Notes: a model not told the origin generated them from the sequence alone. Counted from the stretch's first letter, positions 1 through 7,421 are shown. The stretch: 8,770 nucleotides of DNA from an uncultured Prevotella sp. (GCA_900546605.1 URDV01000087.1:1-8770), one strand, 5' to 3'. Numbers and translations are program-made.

Positions 1-57
1 ATACTTACTTGTTAACCTGTCAACTTGTTAACCCGTTAACCTGAAATTCCGCCAACG
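1..57 (+). repeat. Modular YYGTYAAC intergenic repeat, copy A
   Basis: The element begins near the window edge with ACTTAC. Four octamers of consensus YYGTYAAC follow: TTGTTAAC at 9-16, CTGTCAAC at 17-24, TTGTTAAC at 25-32 and CCGTTAAC at 33-40. It ends with CTGAAATTCCGCCAACG at 41-57. All 57 bases are the exact reverse complement of 8485-8541; the match breaks at base 58. The copy may extend left beyond the window. It lies just past the terminator of the minus-strand operon and has no coding potential. Its function is unknown; dispersed non-coding repeats of this kind can be remnants of mobile elements, binding sites or recombination substrates. Confidence 0.85.
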
Positions 58-67
58 GGTTATTCTG

Positions 68-131
68 AAAAAAACAGCGGGCTTGCAAGCTATGCGAATG
101 TTGTTATTTCACTCGCAAGCTGCAAGCCCGC
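68..131 (-). terminator. Rho-independent-type terminator of the receptor/GH36 operon
   Basis: Read on the minus strand, an 11-bp GC-rich stem GCGGGCTTGCA (131-121) pairs perfectly with TGCAAGCCCGC (87-77). An inner 5-bp stem (117-113 with 97-93) continues it across a small internal loop. The 3' arm is followed by TG and a run of seven T (74-68). The loop is longer than in a textbook terminator. Placement is as expected, about 60 nt beyond the GH36 stop codon. The other strand has no comparable T-run after the stem, so orientation is minus. Confidence 0.75.
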
Positions 132-161
132 ATTTCTAACCTCTAAAAACGTTATCTTTTT

Positions 162-181
162 CCTAAGGCTAATCCCTTAGG
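162..181 (-). other. Small stem-loop just after the GH36 stop codon
   Basis: CCTAAGG (162-168) and CCTTAGG (175-181) form a perfect 7-bp stem around a 6-nt loop. It lies 9 nt beyond the stop codon on the minus strand. No T-run follows on either strand, so it is not a terminator by itself. It could protect the 3' end of the mRNA or help the main terminator at 68-131; that role is inference. Confidence 0.4.
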
Positions 182-190
182 CTGTTACCC

Positions 191-2377
191 TTATTTCAGT
201 TCAAACACATGACTGGTACCCTCATCAGGACTGAGAACGTCAAGTCCCACCTTCATCAAGAAGTCTCCACTAAATGACTTACCATTAAAGTCGAATGTTG
301 AAGTAGTGCCAGGCATCAAATTAATTTCCTCTACCTTGTACTGGCGTTGAGGGTCAAGACCCTGCATACGCACCTTGAGTAAACGAGGCTCTTTGTAACG
401 TGGGTGCAAATTGTAAGCAAAGAGTACGGCATGAGTTTTATCCTTTGACACGTAGTTCAGTGCACTGTGATCCGTTTCATAAGGTGAAACCAAACGATAT
501 TGATCGCCATCTAAAATAACAGGTTTTAGGCGGCTCCAATTCTTTACGGCCTGCTGCACATAAGTGTAATCATCGGTACCCTTCAATGGTTTTAGGTCAA
601 TATCAAAACCTAACTTACATGAACTGCACACATCAGTACGGAACTTCACAGATGTCTTTTTGTTCCAATTGGTTACGTGCGAACCCATCGTTTTGGCAGG
701 GAAGAACTTTGACAAGCTCCACTGTATGTAAAGGCGTTCATACGGATCAGTATCGTCAGAGCACCAAAACTCTGTAAAGTACTTCAACGCTTCATAGTCC
801 ATACGTCCACCGCCACCTGAGCAAAGCATCATAGGCAACTGCGGGTATTTAGCTTTAATGCGGCTCATCACCTTGTAAACTCCACGTACATGGTCAATGT
901 AGAAGTTGCCTTGGTTACCTTTGTGATAAGGAGAATAGATATTGGTAATAGGGCTATTGCAGTCCCACTTAAAGTAGGCCACATCAGGATTCTCCGTCAT
1001 AATGCGATCAACTACGCCAAACACATAATCCTGCACTTTAGGATTAGAGATGTCGAGCACTAACTGATTACGATAGTAGTAAGTGTCACGATTAGGTTGC
1101 TGAATTACCCAGTCGGGATGCTTTTCAAAGAGTTCACTCTTAGGATTCACCATTTCAGGTTCTACCCATATACCAAACTTCACGCCTGCGGCTTTAGCAT
1201 CACGTACCAAACCAGGAATGCCATCGGGCAACTTGCTATGTGTTACATCCCAATCGCCCAATCCAGCATGGTCATCCTTGCGCGGATATTTGTTAGCAAA
1301 CCAACCATCGTCGAGCAAGAACATGTCTACACCTAAGTCTTTGGCATCTTTCATCAGTTCAGCCAAACTCTTTTGGTTAAAGTCAAAGCCCGTGTTCTCC
1401 CAATTGTTGAGCAATGTCATGCGATCGCCCATGCCCATGTTCACTTGGTAACGGCGTGCCCAATCGTGCAAGTTACGGCTGGCCTGACCTATACCCGTGC
1501 TGCTGGTAGTAAATATAAACTCTGGCGTAGTAAAGGTTTCACCAGCCTTTAACTTATAATCAGAGGCATACGGATTGATAGCCGGAATCACACGCAAGCC
1601 ACCTACGTTGTCCACTTCAAACGTAAAGCGGAAGTTTCCCGTCCAAGCTATTGTGCCGAGCACCACATTGCCTTCATTCTCCTTAGCGGGTTCATTCAAG
1701 CCCAGTTCAAAGAAGGGTTCAGCATGCATAGCGGCACGTGTGCCTAACTTTGTATCGACAATTTTTTTGCCCGTAGTGAGTTGAACTGTTTCGGGCTGTC
1801 CTTCCTTGGCCCAATCGCTATGATAAGTAGTTACAAAGTACTTTGAAGCGTCAAAGTAGAGCATCGTGCTGCTGTAACGCCACAAGGTAACAGCACTTTT
1901 TTCGTTGTGGCTTATCTCGGTCCAAGCCTTAATCACATTTTCCTTGTCATAAGCCGCATAGTGCAGCTTCACGGTGTCGGGATATTTGTTATCCTGCAAG
2001 GTAATGATGGTTTCGGTGCCACCATCAATGGCTTTCGTCTCCACCCCTTTATAATAGAGGTAAGTGGTCATGTTGCCATCAGCATGCGTAATAGCCACTG
2101 CTGGTTCAAAGTAGTCCTCGTTGCCCGAAGTTGCGTACACCTCATGGCCACGTGTGGTTACAGCACCATCTGACGCTGCATAGGTATTCCACGATATGTT
2201 GTCATAATCGGCCACATTTTTGAGTTTGTCACCATAGTACACCTGATATAGGCGACCCTTGGGCGAAACCTTCAGCACGAGGTCAGTATTTTGAGTGCTT
2301 ACACGCACTATTTGTGCATTGAGAGCAGTTGTGGCCAATGCCATGGCCATCAACGTTATTTTAGGTAATATATTCAT
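191..2377 (-). CDS. Exported alpha-galactosidase, glycoside hydrolase family 36
   Basis: This 728-residue protein should hydrolyse terminal alpha-1,6-galactosyl residues of melibiose, raffinose-type sugars or galactomannan side chains. Residues 1-21 look like a signal peptide (hydrophobic core, cleavage after LNA). There is no lipobox cysteine, so a soluble periplasmic location is likely. Length and layout fit GH36: N-terminal beta-sandwich to about residue 315, a TIM barrel to about 640, and a C-terminal beta domain. Visible barrel signatures are LLDDGWF (Asp356-Asp357, substrate-binding region), GIWVEPEMVNP, YFKWDCN with the expected nucleophile Asp472, and FWCSDDTDP holding the expected acid/base (Asp541, or the adjacent 542). 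No catalytic residue appears lost. The start has no Shine-Dalgarno, only an A/T-rich leader, as is normal in Bacteroidota. It is the second gene after the receptor, 61 nt apart, so probably co-transcribed. Exact substrate is not readable from sequence. Confidence 0.93.
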   Translation of the reverse strand: MNILPKITLMAMALATTALNAQIVRVSTQNTDLVLKVSPKGRLYQVYYGDKLKNVADYDNISWNTYAASDGAVTTRGHEVYATSGNEDYFEPAVAITHADGNMTTYLYYKGVETKAIDGGTETIITLQDNKYPDTVKLHYAAYDKENVIKAWTEISHNEKSAVTLWRYSSTMLYFDASKYFVTTYHSDWAKEGQPETVQLTTGKKIVDTKLGTRAAMHAEPFFELGLNEPAKENEGNVVLGTIAWTGNFRFTFEVDNVGGLRVIPAINPYASDYKLKAGETFTTPEFIFTTSSTGIGQASRNLHDWARRYQVNMGMGDRMTLLNNWENTGFDFNQKSLAELMKDAKDLGVDMFLLDDGWFANKYPRKDDHAGLGDWDVTHSKLPDGIPGLVRDAKAAGVKFGIWVEPEMVNPKSELFEKHPDWVIQQPNRDTYYYRNQLVLDISNPKVQDYVFGVVDRIMTENPDVAYFKWDCNSPITNIYSPYHKGNQGNFYIDHVRGVYKVMSRIKAKYPQLPMMLCSGGGGRMDYEALKYFTEFWCSDDTDPYERLYIQWSLSKFFPAKTMGSHVTNWNKKTSVKFRTDVCSSCKLGFDIDLKPLKGTDDYTYVQQAVKNWSRLKPVILDGDQYRLVSPYETDHSALNYVSKDKTHAVLFAYNLHPRYKEPRLLKVRMQGLDPQRQYKVEEINLMPGTTSTFDFNGKSFSGDFLMKVGLDVLSPDEGTSHVFELK

Positions 2378-2438
2378 TTTTATAGTAACTGTTATGTTAG
2401 ATAAGATGTATGTGTACTAAGAAATGTCACTTATTTAC

Positions 2439-4751
2439 TTAAAACTTAAAGCTTGCGCTGAACTCGAATGTGAGAGGACGCATGTAGCTACCACTCATAT
2501 ACTTGCCAGCATATTGTCCTGCATCAGCCTTCTTGATAAGTTCTGAACCACTGATAGTACCCTTGGCACCCTTTTGGTTCAAGAAGTTAACCACACTGGC
2601 TCCCAATGACAAACGCTTGTTCACATTCCAGTTAATGCCACCAAAGGTTTCCCAATGGCCATTAAAGTAGAGTGCCTCTTGCAAGTTAGCATAAGTTTTG
2701 CCAAAGTAGCGGAATGAAAGCCAAACGTTCAAGTCCTTCGTTATGTTATACTTAGGATCAAGTTCTACTAAAATTTGCGGAATTTCCTTTACAATCATAT
2801 TGTTAGCATTCACACCCATTTGCTGACCATCGCTAAAGGTTACGCTGGCATTGTAGTTTTTGTACACAGGCTTTTGATAGGTGAACAATGCATGGAGCGA
2901 GAAGTTCTTAAAGGGCTTAATCTCAGCAGTAGTGGTCCAACCTATTGTTTGAATGTTATAAATGAGCAACACGGTCTTACCCTCGCTTGTACCAGGCTTG
3001 GTAAGATTCTGCTGGTCAATATTGTTCGATTTGGCAATGTAGGTAACCATTGACGACAAATCTAACCAGTTGTTTCGGTAGTAAATGCCACCACGCACCA
3101 AAGGAATGGTAACACGCTTGTATTGTTCTGCCGTAGGACCTGTGCCTGCATAGTCGCTAATACGCGGATAACGTGTAGCAATGGTTCCATCGGCCATAAT
3201 GCCAAAGCCCTTTACAATGTCATAGGTCAATTGAGCTGTTGCAGCATAGTTCAACTTGTTTTTAGTAACATTTGCTGGATGTATGCTGTGTTGTGTGGTT
3301 ACAATTTGTCCGTTTTCATCGGTGTTATAGGTGTTATAATCGCCAATGTGGAACCCTGAAAAACGCGACTGAGCTATTTGGTCGGCCGACATACGGTAAT
3401 ATTCAAGACGTCCACCATAGTAAAGGTTGAGTTTATCGGTTATCTTCCAATTATCAGTTAAATATAACGCCAATTTGTTTTCAGAACCCTTGGTGTATTC
3501 GGGGCTTAATTCGTTGAAACCATAGAACTGAGTGCGTTTGGCACTCTGAGTAGCATCAGTGGGGTCGATGGCCATTGTGTATAACACCTGCGGATAAGGA
3601 CTCACTGTTCCCGTCCACTGTAGTGAAGATGAATGATAGTTCAAATGATAATACCACTCATTCAAGCCTAAGCGCACCTTGTGTCCGCCCCATTGTTTGT
3701 TAAGTTCGGTGGTAAACATACCACTGGTTACCTTGCCAAAGTGTAACCACGTGCGGCGACCTTCAATTAAGCCTTCGTATGCATTTTGGCCGTTTTCATC
3801 GAGTGTATAACCATCAGCAGCCGTTACTTCACTAATGGTGCTTCCACCAAAGTCTACATAGTTGGCCACTGGCACATACATAAACTTGGCATCAAACTTC
3901 CATTCTAAACCGCTGTCCCACTTGTAATTAGTGAGCAAAGCCACCTCATGTGAGCGGTTCTCGCTACCCTTGTTAAAATTCCACGTCTTCTTTTGTCCGT
4001 TCATAATGTCCATATAAGTGAACGAACCATTGTAGGGAACATATGAATTGCGTCCTGGGTCAAAGCCATTTACCTTCTTTATAGAGCCATCGCCTACATA
4101 TATAAAAGGGGCTGCATTGGCAAAGTTACCAGAGTTCTTGCTATTGGCATGCTTATACTGCAATGATATGTAACCCTTGCCCTCATTGAGTATGCGTGTT
4201 AAACCCACGTGGTAAATTTGAGTGCGGTCGGCATAATCAGTATATTGCAACTTAAACGAACCTGGGTCAAAGTTTTGATAAGTTCCTGCATTATAGAGCC
4301 AATTTTTACCGATTCCACCGCTAAAGTTTACATCAAAGTTCTGCATACCAAAGTGGTTAACACGATAGTTCAGCTTGCCATGAAAGTCCTTTTGTCCTAA
4401 ATCAGTAAAACCCGTTACTGAATAGGCTATATTGCCCGTTGTGATGGCCGACTCTGATGGTGAAAGCAAGCCCGTGCTTCCTAAACTGGCATCGTTGCGC
4501 CAATGAGCCGAAAGCTTGTGTACGGATGAGGAATAAACAGCAGGAAGACCATTCTCATATACATTAACGTCCTCACTGGGTAAACCTATTTGAATTTCGC
4601 GAGGTTTGTTGGCATCAGCTGCATTAAGCATTACGTTTCGCTCTTCGCCTTTGCCGTCCTGCGCTGTAGCAGTAGTAGTTTGTGCATGTGCCTGCATGCT
4701 TGCAGCGAGCAATACGCATGAGGTTAGCGCTTGAAAGGTAACTGATTTCAT
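2439..4751 (-). CDS. TonB-dependent outer-membrane receptor, probable galactoside importer
   Basis: The protein has 770 residues. Residues 1-23 form a signal peptide ending in AHA before Gln24. Residues of roughly 25-125 contain NVMLNAADANKPREIQIGLP and YENGLPAVY, which I recognise as the plug-side region of a Bacteroidota TonB-dependent receptor group. A long stretch of alternating aromatic/polar beta-strands follows (for example TQIYHVGLTRILNEGKG near 175) and runs to the C-terminus. The last residue is Phe in FSASFKF, the usual barrel-closing signature. It is shorter than SusC proteins (about 1000 residues), has no carboxypeptidase-like N-terminal domain and no obvious TonB box. No SusD-like partner is adjacent. 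It is first in the unit with the GH36 enzyme, which suggests uptake of alpha-galactosides; that substrate is inferred from context only. Siderophore or other ligands cannot be excluded. Confidence 0.85.
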   Translation of the reverse strand: MKSVTFQALTSCVLLAASMQAHAQTTTATAQDGKGEERNVMLNAADANKPREIQIGLPSEDVNVYENGLPAVYSSSVHKLSAHWRNDASLGSTGLLSPSESAITTGNIAYSVTGFTDLGQKDFHGKLNYRVNHFGMQNFDVNFSGGIGKNWLYNAGTYQNFDPGSFKLQYTDYADRTQIYHVGLTRILNEGKGYISLQYKHANSKNSGNFANAAPFIYVGDGSIKKVNGFDPGRNSYVPYNGSFTYMDIMNGQKKTWNFNKGSENRSHEVALLTNYKWDSGLEWKFDAKFMYVPVANYVDFGGSTISEVTAADGYTLDENGQNAYEGLIEGRRTWLHFGKVTSGMFTTELNKQWGGHKVRLGLNEWYYHLNYHSSSLQWTGTVSPYPQVLYTMAIDPTDATQSAKRTQFYGFNELSPEYTKGSENKLALYLTDNWKITDKLNLYYGGRLEYYRMSADQIAQSRFSGFHIGDYNTYNTDENGQIVTTQHSIHPANVTKNKLNYAATAQLTYDIVKGFGIMADGTIATRYPRISDYAGTGPTAEQYKRVTIPLVRGGIYYRNNWLDLSSMVTYIAKSNNIDQQNLTKPGTSEGKTVLLIYNIQTIGWTTTAEIKPFKNFSLHALFTYQKPVYKNYNASVTFSDGQQMGVNANNMIVKEIPQILVELDPKYNITKDLNVWLSFRYFGKTYANLQEALYFNGHWETFGGINWNVNKRLSLGASVVNFLNQKGAKGTISGSELIKKADAGQYAGKYMSGSYMRPLTFEFSASFKF

Positions 4752-4812
4752 TGGTATGAATATGTTTTGTAGATGGTAATATTTGTTTTGTCAAGTTTTC
4801 ATTTACAACCGC

Positions 4813-4849
4813 CGTTTGCAACACTATCATTGCAAAACTGCACGTTTGC
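4813..4849 (-). promoter_or_regulatory. Candidate operator: triple GTTTGC motif in receptor leader
   Basis: CGTTTGC occurs at 4813-4819 and again at 4843-4849, exactly 30 bp apart. The inverted form GCAAAAC lies between them at 4832-4838. The trio sits just downstream of the proposed receptor -7 element, inside the likely 5' leader. TTTGCA (4815-4820) and TGCAAA (4831-4836) can also pair as a 6-bp stem with a 10-nt loop. A regulator-binding or RNA-structural role is inference; short A/T-rich motifs recur by chance. Confidence 0.25.
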
Positions 4850-4860
4850 GATTTCGATGA

Positions 4861-4868
4861 CAAAATTA
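4861..4868 (-). promoter_or_regulatory. Candidate -7 element for the receptor operon
   Basis: On the minus strand this reads TAATTTTG, a full match to the Bacteroidota TAnnTTTG -7 consensus. It is the only full match on this strand in the gap. I do not find a good TTTG element 19-21 nt upstream, which would fit a promoter that needs an activator. It would give a leader of roughly 100 nt before the receptor start. Confidence 0.45.
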
Positions 4869-5015
4869 CGGCTCGGGGCAGCGAAAACCTAATGTAAGTA
4901 AATGGTAAGTAGATTATTTTTAAAATACCACATTTGTAACAAACTGATTATCAAACCATTTTAACTAATTTATATTTTTCACAAAGTAGAATATACTTAT
5001 TAAAAAGTAAATGCT

Positions 5016-5023
5016 TATTTTTG
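5016..5023 (+). promoter_or_regulatory. Candidate -7 element for the DUF6377-like regulator gene
   Basis: TATTTTTG matches the Bacteroidota TAnnTTTG -7 consensus and would start transcription about 45-50 nt before the ATG at 5080. No clear TTTG -33 element is present at the right distance. The 13-mer GCTTATTTTTGCA around it recurs exactly at 7021-7033, at the promoter upstream of the DUF6266-like gene. Confidence 0.5.
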
Positions 5024-5079
5024 CACACAAAGGGGTAAGTTTTCTCTATACTCATTTTAACATGTAAACCATACGGCAT

Positions 5080-6708
5080 ATGTTTCACCTCCGCGCTTTG
5101 ATTTTTCTTATTGTATGCATTTGTTGTCACTCAGGGTGGGCCAACACAGCCGACTTGGAGCGACTTGACAGTTTTGTAGCACACCGCAACTCATATATTA
5201 CGGCCAAACAGCTACGCATTGACAACATAAAACAGCAGCTACGCAATGCACACACGCCACCACAACAATTGGCACTTTACGACCGCATATTTGAGGAGTA
5301 CTACACCTTTAGGTTTGATTCGGCCATGGTGTATGTGAAACGCGGTGCCGAATTGGCCCAACGGTCAAAAAATAGCCTTTTCATCACTAATTTTCGCATT
5401 CAACGCGGCCTATTATTGGCCACAAGTGGATATTATAGCCAAGCCGAAGCGATATTAAAAAGCATACAACCCGATAGTTTGCCCAACTCGTTGAAGTTTA
5501 AATACTATTACGCTATCACATGGCTTTACAACTTTTGGTCGGCCTATTGCGATGACCAAGAGTTTGCCCCGCAATTTAACCAATTACGCTTGCATTATCT
5601 GCAACAAGCCATACAGTATTGTCCACAAGGTAGTGCCATGCAACATTATCTTACAGGTGAAGCTTTGTTTTACAGCAACCATAATGTTGAAAGCATGAAA
5701 TACTACCAACATGTGTTACAGCAAGTGGGCATTAACAATCGCCTTTATGCCTCATCGGCGTATGCTTTGGCTCGCTGCTACAAGGCATTAGGACGTACAG
5801 ATATGTATGAACACTACATGGTGCAGGCGGGCATTTCGGACCAAGTTTGCCCACTCAAAGAAAATTTAGCGCTGCAAGAACTCTCACTCTACTTATACGA
5901 AAAGGATGACAGTTATTCAGGACGCGCTGTGAAATACATTTACTGCTCGATGGAGGACGCGCAGTTTTACAATAACCGACTGCGAATGCTCGAAATTTCG
6001 CGCATTCTGCCCAAAATTGTTGCTGCCTACCAATCACAACTCAACACGCGCACCACACTGCTCTATTGGGGCTTAGGCGGAATGAGTTTGCTTACGCTCA
6101 CGCTGGTTGCGCTCATTGTGTTTGCCTACAAGCAAAACAAAAAATTGAACCTACGACGCTTGCAACTGCACCAGAAGAATAAGTTGTTGGAAGAATTGAA
6201 CCATAAAATGAGAGAGACAAACAAAAAGCGCGAAACCTATATGCGTTTGTTTCTTGACATTAGTGCTATTTACATTAACAAGCTTGACAACCTGCGCAAA
6301 ATGGTGTTGCGCTGCATTAAAGCGGGTAAGACGGATGAATTGCAAGCTAAGGTAAACCGCATACGCATACAAGAGGAAGAGGCTACTACCTTTTACGACC
6401 GGTTTGATAGGGTTTTCATCATGCTTTACCCCGACTTTGTGAAGCAACTGAATGCTTTGCTGCGCGATGATGCACAAATTGTTCCTCCTAACGAGAGGGC
6501 GTTGACTACCGAACTACGTATTTTTGCCTTGATGCGATTGGGGGTGACGGCCAGCTCTGAAATTGCTACTTTGCTGTTTTATTCTACCCAAACCATTTAT
6601 AACTATAAAACGGCCATGAAGAACAGGGCCAAGGTGCGCGATAGCTTTGAGCACGATGTTTATGAATTGTGCCATATCATTCAGACGGGCAATGAGCTAA
6701 AGGGGTAA
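5080..6708 (+). CDS. Membrane-anchored transcriptional regulator, DUF6377-like
   Basis: The 542-residue protein begins with a signal peptide (about 1-21, cleavage after GWA). A helical, TPR-like region follows to about residue 325; it includes LYDRIFEEYYTFRFDSAMVY near 67-86, a recognisable DUF6377-type block. One hydrophobic segment spans about 328-349 (LLYWGLGGMSLLTLTLVALI) and is followed by basic residues, placing the C-terminus in the cytoplasm. A charged, coiled-coil-like stretch covers 350-390. Residues of about 475-520 resemble a LuxR-type helix-turn-helix: ELRIFALMRLGVTASSEIA, then STQTIYNYKTAMKNRAK. This layout suggests periplasmic sensing coupled to DNA binding from the membrane. 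Divergence from the receptor/GH36 operon suggests that operon as its target, which is inference. No kinase or receiver domain is visible. The ATG at 5080 gives a complete signal peptide, so the start is sound. Confidence 0.8.
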   Translation: MFHLRALIFLIVCICCHSGWANTADLERLDSFVAHRNSYITAKQLRIDNIKQQLRNAHTPPQQLALYDRIFEEYYTFRFDSAMVYVKRGAELAQRSKNSLFITNFRIQRGLLLATSGYYSQAEAILKSIQPDSLPNSLKFKYYYAITWLYNFWSAYCDDQEFAPQFNQLRLHYLQQAIQYCPQGSAMQHYLTGEALFYSNHNVESMKYYQHVLQQVGINNRLYASSAYALARCYKALGRTDMYEHYMVQAGISDQVCPLKENLALQELSLYLYEKDDSYSGRAVKYIYCSMEDAQFYNNRLRMLEISRILPKIVAAYQSQLNTRTTLLYWGLGGMSLLTLTLVALIVFAYKQNKKLNLRRLQLHQKNKLLEELNHKMRETNKKRETYMRLFLDISAIYINKLDNLRKMVLRCIKAGKTDELQAKVNRIRIQEEEATTFYDRFDRVFIMLYPDFVKQLNALLRDDAQIVPPNERALTTELRIFALMRLGVTASSEIATLLFYSTQTIYNYKTAMKNRAKVRDSFEHDVYELCHIIQTGNELKG

Positions 6709-6903
6709 AAAAGGTCGTTTTCATCGACATTTAAACTTAACATGTCCTGTATATTCAACTCATTCAAGTTTCGGTTATACCCCAAACTTGTGCTATAAAT
6801 CGGGTGCATTGGCAAATAGGCAGTCAAAAAAACAAGAATAGGAAACTGAACACCCCACCATTTTTCACACCGCACCGTATGTAAATGGAACCCAATTGAA
6901 CAA
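6709..6903. other. Non-coding spacer after the regulator, with one stem-loop
   Basis: No convincing gene is seen here. CAAGTTT (6765-6771) pairs with AAACTTG (6784-6790), with GG/CC closing further inside the loop. It lies about 57 nt past the regulator stop codon. No T-run follows, so it is at best a weak terminator. A second, 4-bp stem (6714-6717 with 6725-6728) directly after the stop is too short to call. Confidence 0.35.
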
Positions 6904-6998
6904 TTTTTGAATGGTTTTTGAATGGTTTAGAATGGTTTTAGAATAGTTTAGAATGGTTTTAGAATAGTTTAGAATGGTTTTAGAATAGTTTTGAACGG
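6904..6998 (+). repeat. Tandem 10/11-bp T-tract array (three perfect 21-bp units)
   Basis: Two 11-mers TTTTTGAATGG (6904-6914 and 6915-6925) lead into three identical 21-bp units. Each unit is TTTAGAATGG plus TTTTAGAATAG, at 6926-6946, 6947-6967 and 6968-6988. A final degenerate TTTTGAACGG closes the array at 6989-6998. The average spacing of the T-tracts is 10.5 bp, the helical pitch of B-DNA, so the tracts face the same side and the segment should be intrinsically curved. The array ends one base before the -33 element of the next promoter, a position where curved DNA or phased protein sites can stimulate transcription. Copy number is likely variable between strains. Confidence 0.9.
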
Positions 6999-6999
6999 A

Positions 7000-7031
7000 T
7001 TTGCATTTGCTCCGTTTTACGCTTATTTTTG
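7000..7031 (+). promoter_or_regulatory. Near-consensus Bacteroidota promoter upstream of the DUF6266-like gene
   Basis: TTTG at 7000-7003 is followed, after exactly 20 nt, by TATTTTTG at 7024-7031. This matches both the -33 and -7 consensus elements with proper spacing and is the best promoter in the window. Transcription would begin near 7038 and run rightward. If it drives the gene at 7422, the leader is about 380 nt and includes the 11-bp fold-back array. Confidence 0.7.
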
Positions 7032-7038
7032 CAGACGC

Positions 7039-7421
7039 AAAATGATGCTGTTACCACACGCTTACTGACCGCAAAAATGAGCCCCATCAATTCTTAACAA
7101 ATCACAAACAATGAAAACAGTTCACAAAACGCACTGCTATCAAAATTCCCCAATTAGGGTTTCATCCTCCTATCATCCTCCTATCTTCCTCCTATCGTCC
7201 TCCTATCAATCCCGTATCGATCCCGTATCAATCCCGTATCGGAATACGGAAACAATACGGAAACAATACGGGATTGATACGGGAGCGATACGGAAATGAT
7301 AGAAGGAACATAGGAAAAGCAAGGAAAATGTAAAAACTGCCGATTTCTAAATTTTAGTTAACACGCATTTCTTGCTTACCTTCTCAACATTTTCATTTTC
7401 AACTCAAAAAAATTTTTTCAC
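7039..7421 (+). other. Long putative 5' leader of the DUF6266-like gene
   Basis: The stretch between the predicted promoter and the ATG at 7422 has no supported gene. It contains an ATG at 7111 in a plausible A-rich start context, opening a 62-codon frame that runs into the 11-mer array and stops at 7297-7299. Because the array has a period not divisible by three, that frame is probably fortuitous. The last 40 nt before 7422 are A/T-rich (A7 directly followed by T6) without a Shine-Dalgarno. I see no known riboswitch. Confidence 0.4.
7162..7330. repeat. 11-bp-period array folded into a long inverted repeat
   Basis: About fifteen 11-bp units run without a break in period apart from a short centre. 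The left half has four units of TCNTCCTCCTA type (7162-7205) then three of TCNATCCCGTA (7206-7238). The right half has AATACGGAAAC twice (7243-7264), AATACGGGATT, GATACGGGAGC and GATACGGAAAT (to 7297), then decaying units GATAGAAGGAA, CATAGGAAAAG and CAAGGAAAATG (to 7330). The halves are mirror complements: 7190-7239 pairs with 7266-7315 at 44 of 50 positions, with a central loop of about 25 nt. One strand is pyrimidine-rich in the left half and purine-rich in the right. Extrusion as a DNA cruciform or folding as an RNA hairpin is possible. It lies within the predicted leader of the downstream gene. No gene function is implied. Confidence 0.9.

Larger units (their letters stand above)
4752..5079. 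promoter_or_regulatory. Divergent intergenic region between receptor operon and regulator gene
   Basis: This 328-bp gap separates two genes transcribed away from each other, so it must hold both promoters and any operator for the regulator. It is strongly A/T-rich between about 4910 and 5020. No open reading frame of its own is convincing. The individual candidate promoter elements and a repeated motif inside it are listed separately. Confidence 0.6.

Noticed and set aside
4624..4863. 79-residue minus-strand frame overlapping the receptor start
   Set aside because: It is out of frame with the receptor signal peptide, begins inside the proposed -7 element region and has no family resemblance.
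6714..6728. Terminator directly after the regulator stop codon
   Set aside because: The stem is only 4 bp and no T-run follows.
6681..6875. 64-residue minus-strand frame past the regulator gene
   Set aside because: It overlaps the end of the regulator gene and a low-complexity spacer, and has no recognisable motif or promoter.
6904..6998. Replication or plasmid iteron origin
   Set aside because: Direct repeats near A/T-rich DNA suggest iterons, but units are only 10-11 bp, no Rep protein or DnaA boxes are seen and the neighbours are chromosomal metabolic genes.
7111..7299. 62-codon plus-strand frame with an A-rich start context downstream of the best promoter
   Set aside because: Most of it is the 11-bp repeat array, whose period shifts the reading frame at each unit; the translation has no conserved repeat or domain. 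A leader peptide cannot be excluded, but nothing in the sequence supports one.
7162..7330. CRISPR array
   Set aside because: Units are 11 bp, contiguous and graded in sequence, with no 25-40 bp repeat/spacer alternation and no cas genes.
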